DNA of 64,000 nt from Gari tellinella (lineage: Eukaryota > Mollusca > Bivalvia > Cardiida > Psammobiidae): assembly GCA_922989275.2 (NCBI GenBank), contig OV277867.1:39732070-39796069 (forward strand), in the 5' to 3' direction. Made by a program: the position numbers and the translations under genes. The notes beneath the pieces were generated by a model. It was not told the origin of the DNA and searched no databases. It worked only from the letters and a program-made list of their open reading frames with translations. Shown here piece by piece: positions 1 to 10,998 of this stretch. Position 1 is the first letter of the stretch. Each line of letters begins with the position of its first letter.

Positions 1-161
1 AATCCAACATTTTTTCTCACTGGTTTCAGCGCCAAATCCTATGTTGTCACTACTCATTAGAATCGTCTCGAAGAGACGATCCAAATGAGTAGTCACACCA
101 TAGGGTTTAATGCAGAAATAAAGTTTTAGTTTCTGAAATACTCCCCTTATCTGGAGCCCTG
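1..161 (+). mobile_element. Family E hAT-like MITE, left end cut by window start
   Basis: The central palindrome ACTACTCATTAGAATCGTCT is followed by its partly mutated complement. The right end is the family terminus, ACTCCCCTTATCTGGAGCCC then TG. The left terminus lies outside the window. Confidence 0.75.
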
Positions 162-178
162 CTGAATTATGATATTTA

Positions 179-242
179 CAAACAGTGCAGAGCCAGAATG
201 AGACCACAGGCATGGCCTCTAAGTAGGGTCTACACTGCTTGA
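179..242. repeat. Degenerate family A/H hairpin
   Basis: A decayed copy of the hairpin CAGTGTAGACCC...GGGTCTACACTG. The termini are not recognisable. Confidence 0.45.
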
Positions 243-311
243 TTCAATATTATCAGTATAGATCAGAAAGGTCCCACTACTATAACCACTTAATGCTGAT
301 AATGTTTAAGT

Positions 312-405
312 CAGGTGGCAGCTCAAAGCAATGGAAGTCAAGCAGAATGCTCCTAATAAGGGGCTTTCTATTTTACTTTCATTGTTTTAAGCTGTCACCT
401 GCCTT
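312..405. repeat. Family F-like hairpin (CAGGTGGCAGCT...AGCTGTCACCTG)
   Basis: Inverted arms of about 40 bp around GCTCCTAATAAGGGGC. This is an older copy of the F/G hairpin core, and the outer TIRs are only faint. Confidence 0.5.
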
Positions 406-579
406 ATAACAACAATACCATGACTTCATTTACATGGTTAAAATAGCAGGAATATACTGTAGATAAATATTTGCTAGTTGTCAATAAAACATTAATTTTG
501 TTAATAGAATCTTCCAAATGACAAAACGAAAGAATGAACTGACAGTTTTTATGGCATAAACTGGATTTAATACACATGA

Positions 580-650
580 TTGCTTAAAGCTGGTTTAAAG
601 CAAAGCAGAAAGCTAATTAAGCAGCTTTCTGCTTTGCTGTAAGCCAGCTT
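580..650. repeat. G-type hairpin
   Basis: The arms TTTAAAGCAAAGCAGAAAGCT and AGCTTTCTGCTTTGCTGTAA pair around a short loop. It has the core of families B and F without their ends. Confidence 0.55.
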
Positions 651-654
651 TAGG

Positions 655-1029
655 CATTGTGGTTTCAAAATTACAAGCCAGAACAAACCAAGAACAAAAT
701 ATTTCTTGATCTTGGTCTACATTATCTGTAAATCCCATTCAACCAAAATCCTACACTGAAAGGGTACCCATATGTGGCTGATGCTATCGCACATCAAAAG
801 CAGTAGCTCCAGATTATAAAGATCTGACCAGGGGAAAATGAGGCAAGCTCAGCAGACATATTTGTCAAAATCTGGAAGCTATGGATATTTAGACAAAGAT
901 TCCAACTTCTGTCATGTAATTGCTATGAGGAACTGGGCTAGGATTTTAATGCCATTTCTGGCATTTTATGCTAAAGGTTACTGGGAATAAGATTTAAATT
1001 CAAATTTCCTGCATTTTTGCTTTGGATAG
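655..1029. other. No gene recognised
   Basis: AT-rich sequence between a hairpin and the satellite. I see no exon, hairpin or recognisable element end in it. Confidence 0.5.
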
Positions 1030-4000
1030 TTGGACTAAGCTTTCAACACCAATGTCTAGAATTTAATGCTTTGGGTAATTGGGCTAATGGTTCAATGCTT
1101 ATGTCTGACATGTTATGCGTTAGGTAATTAAAATAAAGCTTCAATGCCAATGTCTAGAAATTAATGCTTTGGGTAATTGGGCTAATGGTTCAATGCCAAT
1201 GTCTGGCATGTTATACTTTGGGTAATTGAAATAAGTTTCAATGCCAATGTCTAGAAATTAATGCTTTGGGTAATTGGGCTTAGAATGGTTCAATAACTGG
1301 CATGTTATACTTTGGGTAATTGAAATAAGTTAAAATGCCAATATCTTGAAATTAATGCTTTGGATAATTGGACAAAGGTTTCAATGCCAATTTCTGGTAT
1401 GTTGTACTTAGGGTAATTGGACAAAGGTGTCAATGCCAATGCCAGGAAGGTTATATCTAGGATAATTGGACAAAGGTTTCAATGCCAATGTCTGGCATGT
1501 TATACTTAGGGTAATTGGACAAAGGTTTCAATGCCAATGTCTGGCATGTTATACTTAGGGTAATTGGACAAAGGTTTCAATGCCAATGTCTGGCATGTTA
1601 TACTTAGGGTAATTGGACAAAGGTTTCAATGCCAATGTCTGGCATGTTATACTTAGGGTAATTGGACAAAGGTTTCAATGCCAATGTCTGGCATGTTATA
1701 CTTAGGGTAATTGGACAAAGGTTTCAATGCCAATGTCTGGCATGTTATACTTAGGGTAATTGGACAAAGGTTTCAATGCCAATGTCTGGCATGTTATACT
1801 TAGGGTAATTGGACAAAGGGTTTCAATGCCAATGTCTGGCATGTTATACTTATGGTAATTGGACAAAGGGTTTCAATGCCAATGTCAGGAACGTTATACC
1901 TAGGGTAATTGGACAAATGTCTGGCATGTTACAGTTTGGTTATTTGGACAAAGGTTTCAATGCCAATGTCTGGCATGTTATACTTAGGGTAATTGGACAA
2001 AGGTTTCAATGCCAATGTCTGGCATGTTATACTTAGGGTAATTGGACAAAGGTTTCAATGCCAATGTCTGGCATGTTATACTTATGGTAATTGGACAAAG
2101 GGTTTCAATGCCAGTGTCAGGAACGTTATACCTAGGGTAATTGGACAAAAGTTTCAATGCCAATGTCTGGCATGTTACAGTTTGGGTAATTGGACAAAGG
2201 GTTTCAATGCCAATGTCTGGCATGTTATACTTAGGGTAATTGGACAAAGGTTTCAATGCCAATGTCTGGCATGTTATACTTATGGTAATTGGACAAAGGG
2301 TTTCAATGCCAGTGTCAGGAACGTTATACCTAGGGTAATTGGACAAAAGTTTCAATGCCAATGTCTGGCATGTTACAGTTTGGGTAATTGGACAAAGGGT
2401 TTCAATGCCAATGTCTGGCATGTTATACTTAGGGTAATTGGACAAAGGTTTCAATGCCAATGTCTGGCATGTTATACTTAGGGTAATTGGACAAAGGTTT
2501 CAATGCCAATGTCTGGCATGTTATACTTAGGGTAATTGGACAAAGGTTTCAATGCCAATGTCTGGCATGTTATACTTAGGGTAATTGGACAAAGGTTTCA
2601 ATGCCAATGTCTGGCATGTTATACTTAGGGTAATTGGACAAAGGTTTCAATGCCAATGTCTGGCATGTTATACTTAGGGTAATTGGACAAAGGTTTCAAT
2701 GCCAATGTCTGGCATGTTATACTTAGGGTAATTGGACAAAGGGTTTCAATGCCAATGTCTGGCATGTTATACTTATGGTAATTGGACAAAGGGTTTCAAT
2801 GCCAATGTCAGGAACGTTATACCTAGGGTAATTGGACAAATGTCTGGCATGTTACAGTTTGGTTATTTGGACAAAGGTTTCAATGCCAATGTCTGGCATG
2901 TTATACTTAGGGTAATTGGACAAAGGTTTCAATGCCAATGTCTGGCATGTTATACTTAGGGTAATTGGACAAAGGTTTAAATGCCAATGTCTGGCATGTT
3001 ATACTTATGGTAATTGGACAAAGGGTTTCAATGCCAGTGTCAGGAACGTTATACCTAGGGTAATTGGACAAAGGTTTCAATGCCAATGTCTGGCATGTTA
3101 TACTTAGGGTAATTGGACAAAGGGTTTCAATGCCAGTGTCAGGAACGTTATACCTAGGGTAATTGGACAAAAGTTTCAATGCCAATGTCTGGCATGTTAC
3201 AGTTTGGGTAATTGGACAAAGGGTTTCAATGCCAATGTCTGGCATGTTACAGTTTGGGTAATTGGACAAAGGTTTCAATGCCAATGTCTGGCATGTTATA
3301 CTTAGGGTAATTGGACAAAGGTTTCAATGCCAATGTCTGGCATGTTATACTTATGGTAATTGGACAAAGGGTTTCAATGCCAATGTCAGGAACGTTATAC
3401 CTAGGGTAATCGAACAAAGGTTTCAATGTCAATGTCTGGCATGTTACAGTTTGGGTAATTGGACAAAAGTTTCAATGCCAATGTCTGGCATGTTACAGTT
3501 TGGGTAATTGGACAAAGGGTTTCAATGCCAATGTCTGGCATGTTATACTTAGGGTAATTGGGCAAAGGTTTCAATGCCAATGTCAGGAACGTTATACCTA
3601 GGGTAATCGAACAAAGGTTTCAATGCCAATGTCTGGCATGTTACAGTTTGGGTAATTGGACAAAAGTTTCAATGCCAATGTCTGGCATGTTACAGTTTGG
3701 GTAATTGGACAAAGGGTTTCAATGCCAATGTCTGGCATGTTACAGTTTGGGTAATTGGACAAAGGGTTTCAATGCCAATGTCTGGCATGTTATACTTAGG
3801 GTAATTGGGCAAAGGTTTCAATGCCAATGTCTGGCATGTTATACTTATGGTAATTGGACAAAGGTTTTCAATGCCAATGTCAGGAACGTTATACCTAGGG
3901 TAATCAGACAAAGGTTTCAATGCAAATGTCTGGCATGTTACAGTTTGGGTAATTGGACAAAAATTTCAATGCCAATGTCTGGCATGTTACACTTTAGGTA

Positions 4001-4195
4001 ATTGGACAAAGGTTTCAATACCAATGTCTGGCATGTTATACTGCAGGTAATTGGACAAAGGTTTCAATGCCAATGTCTGGCATAAAATACTTTGGGTAAT
4101 TTGACTAAAGGTTTTAATGCCAATGTCAGGAATGTTATACTAGAGGTAATTGGACAAAGGGTTTCAAAGGTATGGCATGTTTTATAATGGGTAAT
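1030..4195 (+). repeat. 49-50 bp satellite array, about 65 monomers, with higher-order structure
   Basis: The monomer reads GGTAATTGGACAAAGGTTTC followed by AATGCCAATGTCTGGCATGT and TATACTTAG (49 bp; 50 bp when GGG replaces GG). At least four monomer types recur: ...TATACTTAG, ...TATACTTATG, CAGGAACGTTATACCTAG and ...TTACAGTTTG. A four-monomer unit of 198 bp repeats at 2081 and 2279, and a larger block repeats at 923 bp (1809-2036 reappears at 2732-2959). The flanks (1030-1440 and 4000-4195) are more diverged than the centre, as expected of an expanding array. Long open frames on both strands here follow from periodicity and are not genes. Confidence 0.95.
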
Positions 4196-4338
4196 TGGAC
4201 TAAGATTTAAATAAAATCTAGATCATAATAACTAGGAACTAATGTCAAATGGTCTGGTTGAATTGGTGAATTTGTGCAAGCTGTTTTTTGTATAAACATG
4301 TCTATCAAAAAATACTAATTTAATTTCTAGGCCATTGG

Positions 4339-4587
4339 TTAACCCTTTGGACCCTAGTCCCGCATATAGGCCCTTTTCAAACAGTATACATGTGAAAAGT
4401 GCACTTTTCCTATGCAAACAGTGAATACCCAGATCAGAGGGCTCCTTACGGAGCCATCTGATCTGGGTCTTCACTGTTTGTCAAAATACAAAACATTGAC
4501 AAAAACATCCACTAAAAGTCAGAAATGGACTAGACTAAAATGGAAACTGGGATTGTCCATTTGAAGTTTTAGGGAGGAAAGAGTTAA
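4339..4587 (+). mobile_element. Family A TTAA MITE
   Basis: Starts TTAACCCTTTGGACCCTAGT and ends AGGGAGGAAAGAGTTAA, with TTAA at both borders. The central hairpin is CAGTGAATACCCAGATCAG paired with CTGATCTGGGTCTTCACTG. Confidence 0.88.
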
Positions 4588-4815
4588 ATTAAATAAATGA
4601 TGGCTTCCTCATTACTAATTGAAACTCAAAATTGTTTTGGCATCAAATCAAGAAAATTCCCTGAAGCAATTTTTAATAATTGCCAGTCACTATTGTACTA
4701 TAAGCAGTCAAGTTTGTTAAATTTAGAAAAGCCTTACTCAAGAATGCAATATCTGCATATTAATTCTGAGGATAAGAACCAGATGGATGACGATTTCAAG
4801 AAAACTTGTTAAATA

Positions 4816-5078
4816 TTAACCCACTACCCCATAATTAATTGGATTTTTTTATTACGCCTTTAATTTATTCATCCACTAAGGAAAATAGTTCAACTTCATA
4901 TACAGTCATGAATATGCGCCAAAAGAAATATTTCCTACATCATAGCAGATGTTAGCTTAAAGCAGGCTGAAAATAAAGCAAAATGATTAAGGCACATTCT
5001 GCTTTACTTTCAATCTGCTTTAGGAGGTAAACCAATGTCTACAAAACTTCAAACCAGCTATGGGGGCAAAAGAGTTAA
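4816..5078 (-). mobile_element. Family B TTAA MITE, diverged
   Basis: Starts TTAACCCACTACCCCATA and carries the hairpin TTAAAGCAGGCTGAAAATAA...CTTTACTTTCAATCTGCTTT. It ends in GAGTTAA. Confidence 0.78.
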
Positions 5079-5140
5079 AGAACCATTTGACCTACAGTCA
5101 ACCCCTGTGACACTGGTTATATAATTGTGACATATTTTTA

Positions 5141-5409
5141 TACTGTAAAACCCCTCTATTACGACCACTAAATTGCATTAATGATTAGATTTTAGGACAG
5201 GTGACTACATAATAAATTAATGAATGAATGGTGTTTTATGGCCCATCAACACAAGGCCGTCATTTAGAACTGAGGTGACTGCTTAAAGCAAAATGACAGT
5301 AAAACAGAAAGCTCCTTTAGGAGCTTTCTGTTTTACTGTCACCTTGCTTTTAGCTGTCACCTGTATTATATCAATCAACTGTGGTGATAATAAAGAGGTT
5401 TAACTGTAC
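5141..5409. mobile_element. Family F MITE
   Basis: Starts TACTGTAAAACCCCTCTATT and ends AATAAAGAGGTTTAACTGTA, with a near-perfect hairpin AGTAAAACAGAAAGCTCC...GGAGCTTTCTGTTTTACT. TA lies at both ends. Confidence 0.85.
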
Positions 5410-5522
5410 ATCAGGAGAGACACAGAGAGACCAAACATTGAACATTTGTTATCACAGCAGGATAAGCAGAATAGCGACGGGACACTGTCTAAACAAATAG
5501 AAATGATGTAGATGTCACTTAC

Positions 5523-5584
5523 CGTCCTCATTGGCTGGGAAGCTGGAGAAGATGATGTGTCGCCATTGGCAACAGCAGGTGCTC
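5523..5584 (-). CDS. NHERF1: Small linker exon downstream of PDZ2
   Basis: This 62 bp exon has acceptor TATTTTCCAG above 5584 and donor GTAAGT at 5517-5522. Read in the phase demanded by the PDZ2 exon it completes a Gly codon and adds APAVANGDTSSSPASQPMRT, with no stop, ending in phase 0. The composition (Ala/Ser/Pro) suits the flexible segment that follows PDZ2 in NHERF proteins before the ezrin-binding tail. Support comes from splice sites, phase and open frame only. It is too short for a domain match. Confidence 0.7.
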
Positions 5585-5667
5585 CTGGAAAATAGTTTTA
5601 AAAAATTGCGTTAATTTTATACCCACAATTTTTCATGTTTTTTTTATATATTTAATATTTTTAATGT

Positions 5668-6440
5668 TTAACCCATTTACCCCAAATCCTGTTTCTAGTT
5701 CTGAAGATAGGTGACCACTTAAAGCAGGTTAAAAGTAAAGCAGAATGTGCCTTACTTTCAATCTGCTTTAAACTACCATCTGCTAAAATATAGAAAATAT
5801 TTCTGATGATCCATATTCATAACAAATTGAATTTGACATATTTCCTTAAGTGAAGGAATAAATTAGAAAGTAAAAATGTGTTTATATGGGGTTATGGGTT
5901 AGCAGTCATTCAAAAGACTAGGAGTAAGAAATGTGTCAGACAACTGACAATTTAACTTTTAACTCCAAAGCCTGTTTCTAGATTTGAAAACTGGGGACCA
6001 CTTAAAGCAGGTTGAAAGTTAAGCAGACTGCACCTTTAGGCAAATTCTGCTTTACTATCAGTTTGCCTTAAGCTACCATCTGCTAGAATATAGAAAATAT
6101 TTCTGATGATCGATATTCATAACTGAATGAATTTGACATATTTCCTTAAGTTAAGGAATACATTAGAGGCGTAAAAATGTGTTTTATGGGGTAATGGGTT
6201 AGCAGTCATTCAAAAGACTAGGAGTAAGAAATGTTTCAGACAACTGACAATTTCACCCTTTACTCCAAAGCCTGTTTCTAGTTTTGAAAACATGTGACCA
6301 CTTAAAGCAGGTTGAAAGTAAAGCAGAATGTGCCTTAATGCTAATTCTGCTTTACTTTCAGCCTGCTTTAAGCTACCATCTGCTAGAATATAGAAAAATA
6401 TTTCTTGTGATACAATTCATGACTGTTTAAATTGAAACTA
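5668..6440 (+). repeat. 300 bp tandem duplication carrying three family B MITE copies
   Basis: The B copies begin near 5668, 5957 and 6256. The non-MITE tag AGCAGTCATTCAAAAGACTA follows the first copy at 5901 and the second at 6201, exactly 300 bp apart. The third copy lacks its right end. The tag shows duplication of MITE plus flank rather than independent insertions. Confidence 0.88.
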
Positions 6441-6727
6441 AACAAACAGAGAAGTCAACGAAATACAAAGTCACATAAAACGATGTTTTATTAATTTTTA
6501 CCTTCCATATTCGCCTCCACATTAATTTCACTATCCGCCATTAATTCAATAAGTTCAGTAGTCCTTTCACAAAATCTTCTCGGAAAGTTTTAACAAATTT
6601 GTCTCCTCAATGAAAGGTTAACTCACAATCAATACGTTCAGACCAATTCGCCGAGATTAAAGTCTAACACACAAAACAGGAGAATTCTGGAACTCTCAGC
6701 TTCCAAAAACACAATAAAATATGGCTT
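6441..6727. other. No feature recognised
   Basis: About 290 bp of AT-rich intronic sequence without hairpins or open frames of note. Confidence 0.45.
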
Positions 6728-6939
6728 TAACACTTGGCACCCTTAAAGCAAAAATCCTGAACACATTTGCAAACAGTTAGGACTCTAATATGAAGCAGAG
6801 TCAACTTGGCATCTCATCAGGATACTAATTGTTTGACACCTAAACCTTACTTCTATTTTGAAAAGAAATTTTGGAAAATGTTCCTATTTTAGAACAGTAG
6901 ACGACAACAATTGTTGCAGACGAGTAAAAATTTACTTTG
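6728..6939 (-). mobile_element. Family C MITE remnant
   Basis: Contains TTTGCAAACAGTTAGGACTC...CTAATTGTTTGACACC and GCAGACGAGTAAAAATTTAC in family C order. The termini are decayed. Confidence 0.55.
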
Positions 6940-6940
6940 C

Positions 6941-7133
6941 ACAGCTCCAGATAAGGGGGAGTTAACCGAACATATCCAACAATTTCTTAATCATTTCAGC
7001 ACCAAATCTAGAAGAGAAAAATCCTCGAAGAGACGATTCTAATACAGAAATAAAGATTTTTATTACTATCAATATACCGGATTTATATAGCACTCCTTAA
7101 GTTTTTGAAATACTCCGCTTATCTGGAGCTCTG
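6941..7133 (+). mobile_element. Family E hAT-like MITE, degenerate
   Basis: Starts ACAGCTCCAGATAAGGGGGA and ends TACTCCGCTTATCTGGAGCT. The centre keeps only TCGAAGAGACGATTCTAAT. Confidence 0.7.
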
Positions 7134-7299
7134 ATTTAGGATTCACAAAGTTGCTCCACCAGGAAACACTCCTGTAAGTGCTGTAAAATACTCTCCCAGA
7201 CCTAGATATAACCCCCAGGCTAAATAATCTACTATAATAACGCTTGATGTTTGCAATAAAAAATATCTGATTGTTCTACAGTTATTATCTCCAAAAATA

Positions 7300-7533
7300 G
7301 GACTCCTAAAACAAATTCTTCCATAGCGACGAGTATACTCATCAATTACAAACAGTGTACCTGTGGAGAGTACACTTGTTCTAGGCAAACATTGCAGATC
7401 CTGATCAGAGGGCTCTTACGTAGGTTTCTGATTAGGGTCTGCACTGTTTGTCGTTTCTGCAATACATTTTTAAAATCAACCCTAAATAGTCAAAATGGAC
7501 TAGACTTACTTGGAAGTTGGAATTGTTCATTAA
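7300..7533 (+). mobile_element. Family A variant MITE, left end decayed
   Basis: Has AAACAGTGTACCTGTGGAGA, the hairpin GCAGATCCTGATCAGAGGGC...GTCTGCACTGTTTG, and the ATGGACTAGACTTACTTGGA tail. It stops at the TTAA that opens the next element. Confidence 0.65.
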
Positions 7534-7743
7534 CCCTTAGCCCGCCAAATAAATTGTCGTCTGCTATATTTCTCATCTGCTTCAAGTTTCAAAGTGCTTC
7601 AAAGTTGCTCAAAATTGCTGAAAATGTTGTCCGAGTGTCAAACAGCTTGGATCCGGATGAGACGCCGAGTTACTCGGCGTCTCATCCGGATCCAAGCTGT
7701 TTGCATATGGAGCTATAGTCGTGAGTGGCAGGCTAAGGGTTAA
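7530..7743 (+). mobile_element. Family C variant TTAA MITE with perfect hairpin
   Basis: Starts TTAACCCTTAGCCCGCC and ends GGCAGGCTAAGGGTTAA. The hairpin runs CAAACAGCTTGGATCCGGAT...ATCCGGATCCAAGCTGTTTG. Its tip GACGCCGAGTTACTCGGCGTC differs from other copies on both arms. Confidence 0.85.
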
Positions 7744-7917
7744 AAGTTTCAAGGATGAATATGTATATAAAACTCTGCCCACTAGGTACATCTATCATTT
7801 GAACTATTACATTCGATAGCGAATTGAGTCACACAGCAGACTCATGCCAAATAGATCCCTATATGTAAAAACATTTGAGACCCTGATCAGACAACTCCTC
7901 CAAACACAGATGACTGC

Positions 7918-8169
7918 TTAACCCTTTACCTCATAGCTTGTTTCTAGTTTTGAAAAACAGGTGAACACTTAAAGCAGGTTGAAAGTAAAGCAGAATGTGC
8001 CTTAAGGCACATTCTGCTTTACTTCCAGCCGGCTTTAAGCTAAAATCTGCTAGGCTATATAAAACATTTTAATGGTTATTGTTCATGAGGGTATAAACTG
8101 GAACTTTTTTCTTCAGCGGAGGAATAAATTAAATACGCTTAAAGTCGCTTCTATGGTGTAAAGGGTTAA
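7918..8169 (+). mobile_element. Family B TTAA MITE
   Basis: Starts TTAACCCTTTACCTCATAGC and ends CTATGGTGTAAAGGGTTAA. The hairpin tip is AATGTGCCTTAAGGCACATT. Confidence 0.9.
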
Positions 8170-8171
8170 TA

Positions 8172-8564
8172 ACCCATTTGCCCCCAGTGGATTCTTCCAT
8201 GCTTATAATTATATTGGATTAGTTCACCATGTAAAACTTGACCTATTGACATAGTTTTTGCTCCCACAGGACCCACATTTGATCGTGATCTATATTTCAA
8301 TGAGAAAAACATTTTGATATTCATTAAGATCCATTGAGATCTGTAGCCTCTAAAGTGTTACCAATTTACCTAGTGACCTATTTTTTAACCAGACATTACC
8401 TACATTCTAGATATTTCAAGACAATCTTTGTCAAAGTTGAAGGCCAAAGGTCAAGGTCATCAAACTGCAATGCAACATGTTGCATTTATTGAGGTGCATA
8501 TGCCTGGGATGTTGTGTTTGCATTAAAAATGCTGCCTAAACTATTATTTCAAAGTAAGCTTCAA
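8172..8564. other. Unclassified intronic sequence with GGTCA half-sites
   Basis: No gene seen. GAAGGCCAAAGGTCAAGGTC near 8440 resembles the AGGTCA-type dispersed repeats found elsewhere in the window. Confidence 0.4.
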
Positions 8565-8790
8565 CTTTATCAACACTTAGTAACTCATGTTTGTTATTAA
8601 GTTCCCTAGTGGATCCTTTTAGTTACCAAAATATGAACCAGTCCACTTAGAATTCTGGGAAGTTTAATAAATACTTATCTAATTAAGCAAACAATGTAGA
8701 CCCAGATCAGAGGGCTCCCATAGGAGCCCTCAGATCTGGGTCTACACTGTTTGCAAATGTAATAAGTAGATTTTAAATAGGTCAATTAAA
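8565..8790 (+). mobile_element. Family H MITE, ends diverged
   Basis: Contains CAACACTTAGTAACTC, AGTTCCCTAGTGGATC and a hairpin at 8687-8754 (TAGACCCAGATCAGAGGG / CCCTCAGATCTGGGTCTA). Confidence 0.75.
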
Positions 8791-8987
8791 GCAGATCAGA
8801 CGCCACATATCTGTTTACAAAGTTGACTTTTGTCGCCTATGGCAATGAAAGAGTCAATAAATTTCTCTGCAAATCATGACAGAAATGCCAAAAACTGAGA
8901 CAAGGCAATCAATCAGATTTAAAAGTTTTGCAAAAAAAACCTTCAAAGGAAGTACATGCATTTTCCAACAATAAGTCTGGAGTCTCA

Positions 8988-9085
8988 ACAGTTAGCCAAA
9001 TAAAGTAGATTGGAAGTAAAGAAGAAAGGCCCTTTAGCTAAAAGCAGGTGTTTTTTGCTTTATTCTCGGCCTGCTTTGAGCAAAC
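8988..9085. repeat. G-type hairpin, degenerate
   Basis: The arms are related to TAAAGCAGGTTGAAAGTAAAG, with the second arm ending GGCCTGCTTTGAGC. Confidence 0.45.
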
Positions 9086-9206
9086 AGACTGCCTTAACAC
9101 TTAACTCTATAAACACACATTAAAACATAGGTCTTTAATCATTTCTACACTAATTGGAAAGAAGACTCCCTCCCCATGGAAGTCCTGAACTTAAAAGCAT
9201 CTTTGC

Positions 9207-9288
9207 AGGTGCCAACCTGAAGCAGGCTGAAAGTAAAGCAGAAAGCTTCTTGCTTACTTTCAGTTTGCTTTATGCAATCATCTGTCCT
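9207..9288. repeat. G-type hairpin
   Basis: AAGCAGGCTGAAAGTAAAGC pairs with GCTTACTTTCAGTTTGCTTT. No terminal repeats are seen. Confidence 0.55.
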
Positions 9289-9371
9289 TAAAACTGGAAC
9301 CAAACCATAGATCTAGATTGAGTTTTAAAACCCTATATTTTAGGTAGCTCCGAAAGAAAGGATGAAAAGTC

Positions 9372-9529
9372 TAGGGCTCCAGATACGAGGGAGTAAGCTG
9401 CACAAATCCAACATGTTCTCACTCATTTCAGCATCGAAGAGACAAATCCAATGAGTGGTAACACCATAGGGTTTAATGCAGAAATTAAGATTATATTTTT
9501 TTGAAAATACTCCCCTTATCTGGAGCCAC
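9372..9529 (+). mobile_element. Family E MITE with internal deletion
   Basis: The left end AGGGCTCCAGATACGAGGGA and right end ACTCCCCTTATCTGGAGCC are present. Half of the central stem is missing. Confidence 0.8.
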
Positions 9530-9753
9530 GAAATATCAAGTATGCAAAACCAATCATTGTCGAAAATTCTTGCAAGATGACAATATCAAAGCCTAATCAA
9601 ATCCCCCCACCCACTCAATCTACCAACTAGTACATCCAGATAATCACAATGTGAGTCGAGTACTTCCAGCACTGGAAATGGTAAAATTACTCCAAGTTAT
9701 TGGAAATAACAGCTGCTATGGCAACAAAAATACATGAAGTGTAAAGTACAACT

Positions 9754-9982
9754 ATCAACTCTTGGAATGCTAGTTGGACTGTTTTGTTCCAGTGATTACA
9801 TTTGCAAACAGTTTGGATCCAGATGAGACGCCGCATAATGCGACGTCTCATCAGGATCCAAACTGTTTGACACCCAAAGGCCCTGTTTTGTAAAGAAATT
9901 TTGAAAAATCTATTTTTAGCATTGTAGCAGAATGATGACAATTGTTGCAGACAAAAATAATACCCAGCATGCAAGGTTTTCA
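9754..9982 (-). mobile_element. Family C MITE
   Basis: The hairpin ACAGTTTGGATCCAGATGAG / CTCATCAGGATCCAAACTGT is well kept, and the end TACCCAGCATGCAAGG marks the family C terminus in reverse. Confidence 0.78.
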
Positions 9983-10299
9983 ACACTGATCTGACCGGCA
10001 ATCTGACAGCATCTCTTTCCATGAAATTTCTGGTTTCTGTAACATTCATGCCACCCCTTCATTTCAATTTAGAATTGGACAAAACGACGTATCCTGTTTT
10101 TAAACCTTCTTCCTGCTGAATATTTATTTATAAAACTCCGACCACTATGAACATCTATCATCTGAACTATTACATTAGTTGATAAAGTGAGGGAACTTTT
10201 CCTCCCGAATGAGCTGTCTGATCTGGATCTACACTGTTTTCAAGAAATGTCAATATACACTATTGGCTTAAGAATCATCATGTTGCACACTGGGCTTCA

Positions 10300-10493
10300 G
10301 ATAAGAGGGAGTAAATGAAACGAAATCAATATTTTCTCACTTATTTCAACAGTAAATCCTAAGGTGTAACTACTCATTAAAATTGTCTCAAAAAGATAAA
10401 TCTAACAAGTAGTGACACCTTGGGGTTTTATACAGAAATAAAAAAAAAATTTTTTCGAAATACTCCCCTTATCTGGAGCTCTGGGTTAACCCT
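10300..10493 (+). mobile_element. Family E MITE
   Basis: Starts CTGGGCTTCAGATAAGAGGG and ends ACTCCCCTTATCTGGAGCTC. The central stem is partly decayed. Confidence 0.8.
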
Positions 10494-10495
10494 TT

Positions 10496-10729
10496 GAACC
10501 CTAGTCACGCATATAGGTGTCTTTTTTCAAACAGTGTACACTTGTCCTATGCAAACAGTGAAGACCCAGATCAGAGGGCTCCAAAAGGAGCCCTTTGATC
10601 AGGGTCTTCACTGTTTGTCATAATGCCAAACATTGACAACAACCAAACAACCCTTAAAAGTCAGAAATAGACTAAACTAAAATGGAAACTGGAATTGTCC
10701 ATTTAAAGTTTTAGGGAGGAAAGAGTTGA
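10496..10729 (+). mobile_element. Family A MITE
   Basis: Starts TTAACCCTTTGAACCCTAGT and ends GGAGGAAAGAGTTGA. The hairpin is GAAGACCCAGATCAGAGGGC / GCCCTTTGATCAGGGTCTTC. It abuts a family E copy. Confidence 0.88.
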
Positions 10730-10998
10730 GCACTTAAAGACAAGATTTACAGCTCCGTCATTATTCTGACACAGCATCAATCAATCAAAAGATTGGTCAT
10801 CAGGAAGAGTGAACTCAAGAACTCTGCAAAATCAATGATGAAAAGCCATAATCATATTTCTTCTCATGAATCTCAATCAAATCATGACCCCTTGGGTTTA
10901 AACCTCAGAATAATTTCAGAAATGCCAAACGTACAGTCAGGCTCATGATAAGTTCTGTAAAGACATGGGGGTATCTCTGAATAAAAGAGTTTAACTCT

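Noticed and set aside
1984..2481. Overlapping 158- and 162-codon open frames on opposite strands
   Set aside because: They lie wholly within the 49-50 bp satellite. The frame is open only because the repeat unit lacks stops in that phase, and the peptides simply repeat.
1500..2730. Regular direct repeats resembling a CRISPR array
   Set aside because: Units are contiguous and similar throughout with no unique spacers, and the window is animal DNA with introns and SINEs.
4597..4812. 71-codon plus-strand frame
   Set aside because: Ends just before a family B MITE, no splice context or recognisable motif. Likely chance in AT-rich DNA.
9687..10049. 120-codon minus-strand frame
   Set aside because: It covers a family C MITE hairpin and degenerate flanks. 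No conserved features.
10560..10620. Strong hairpins as bacterial-type terminators or microRNA precursors
   Set aside because: They are the central palindromes of transposon families present in dozens of copies. Without small-RNA data a microRNA call is unsupported, and terminators do not apply in this genome.
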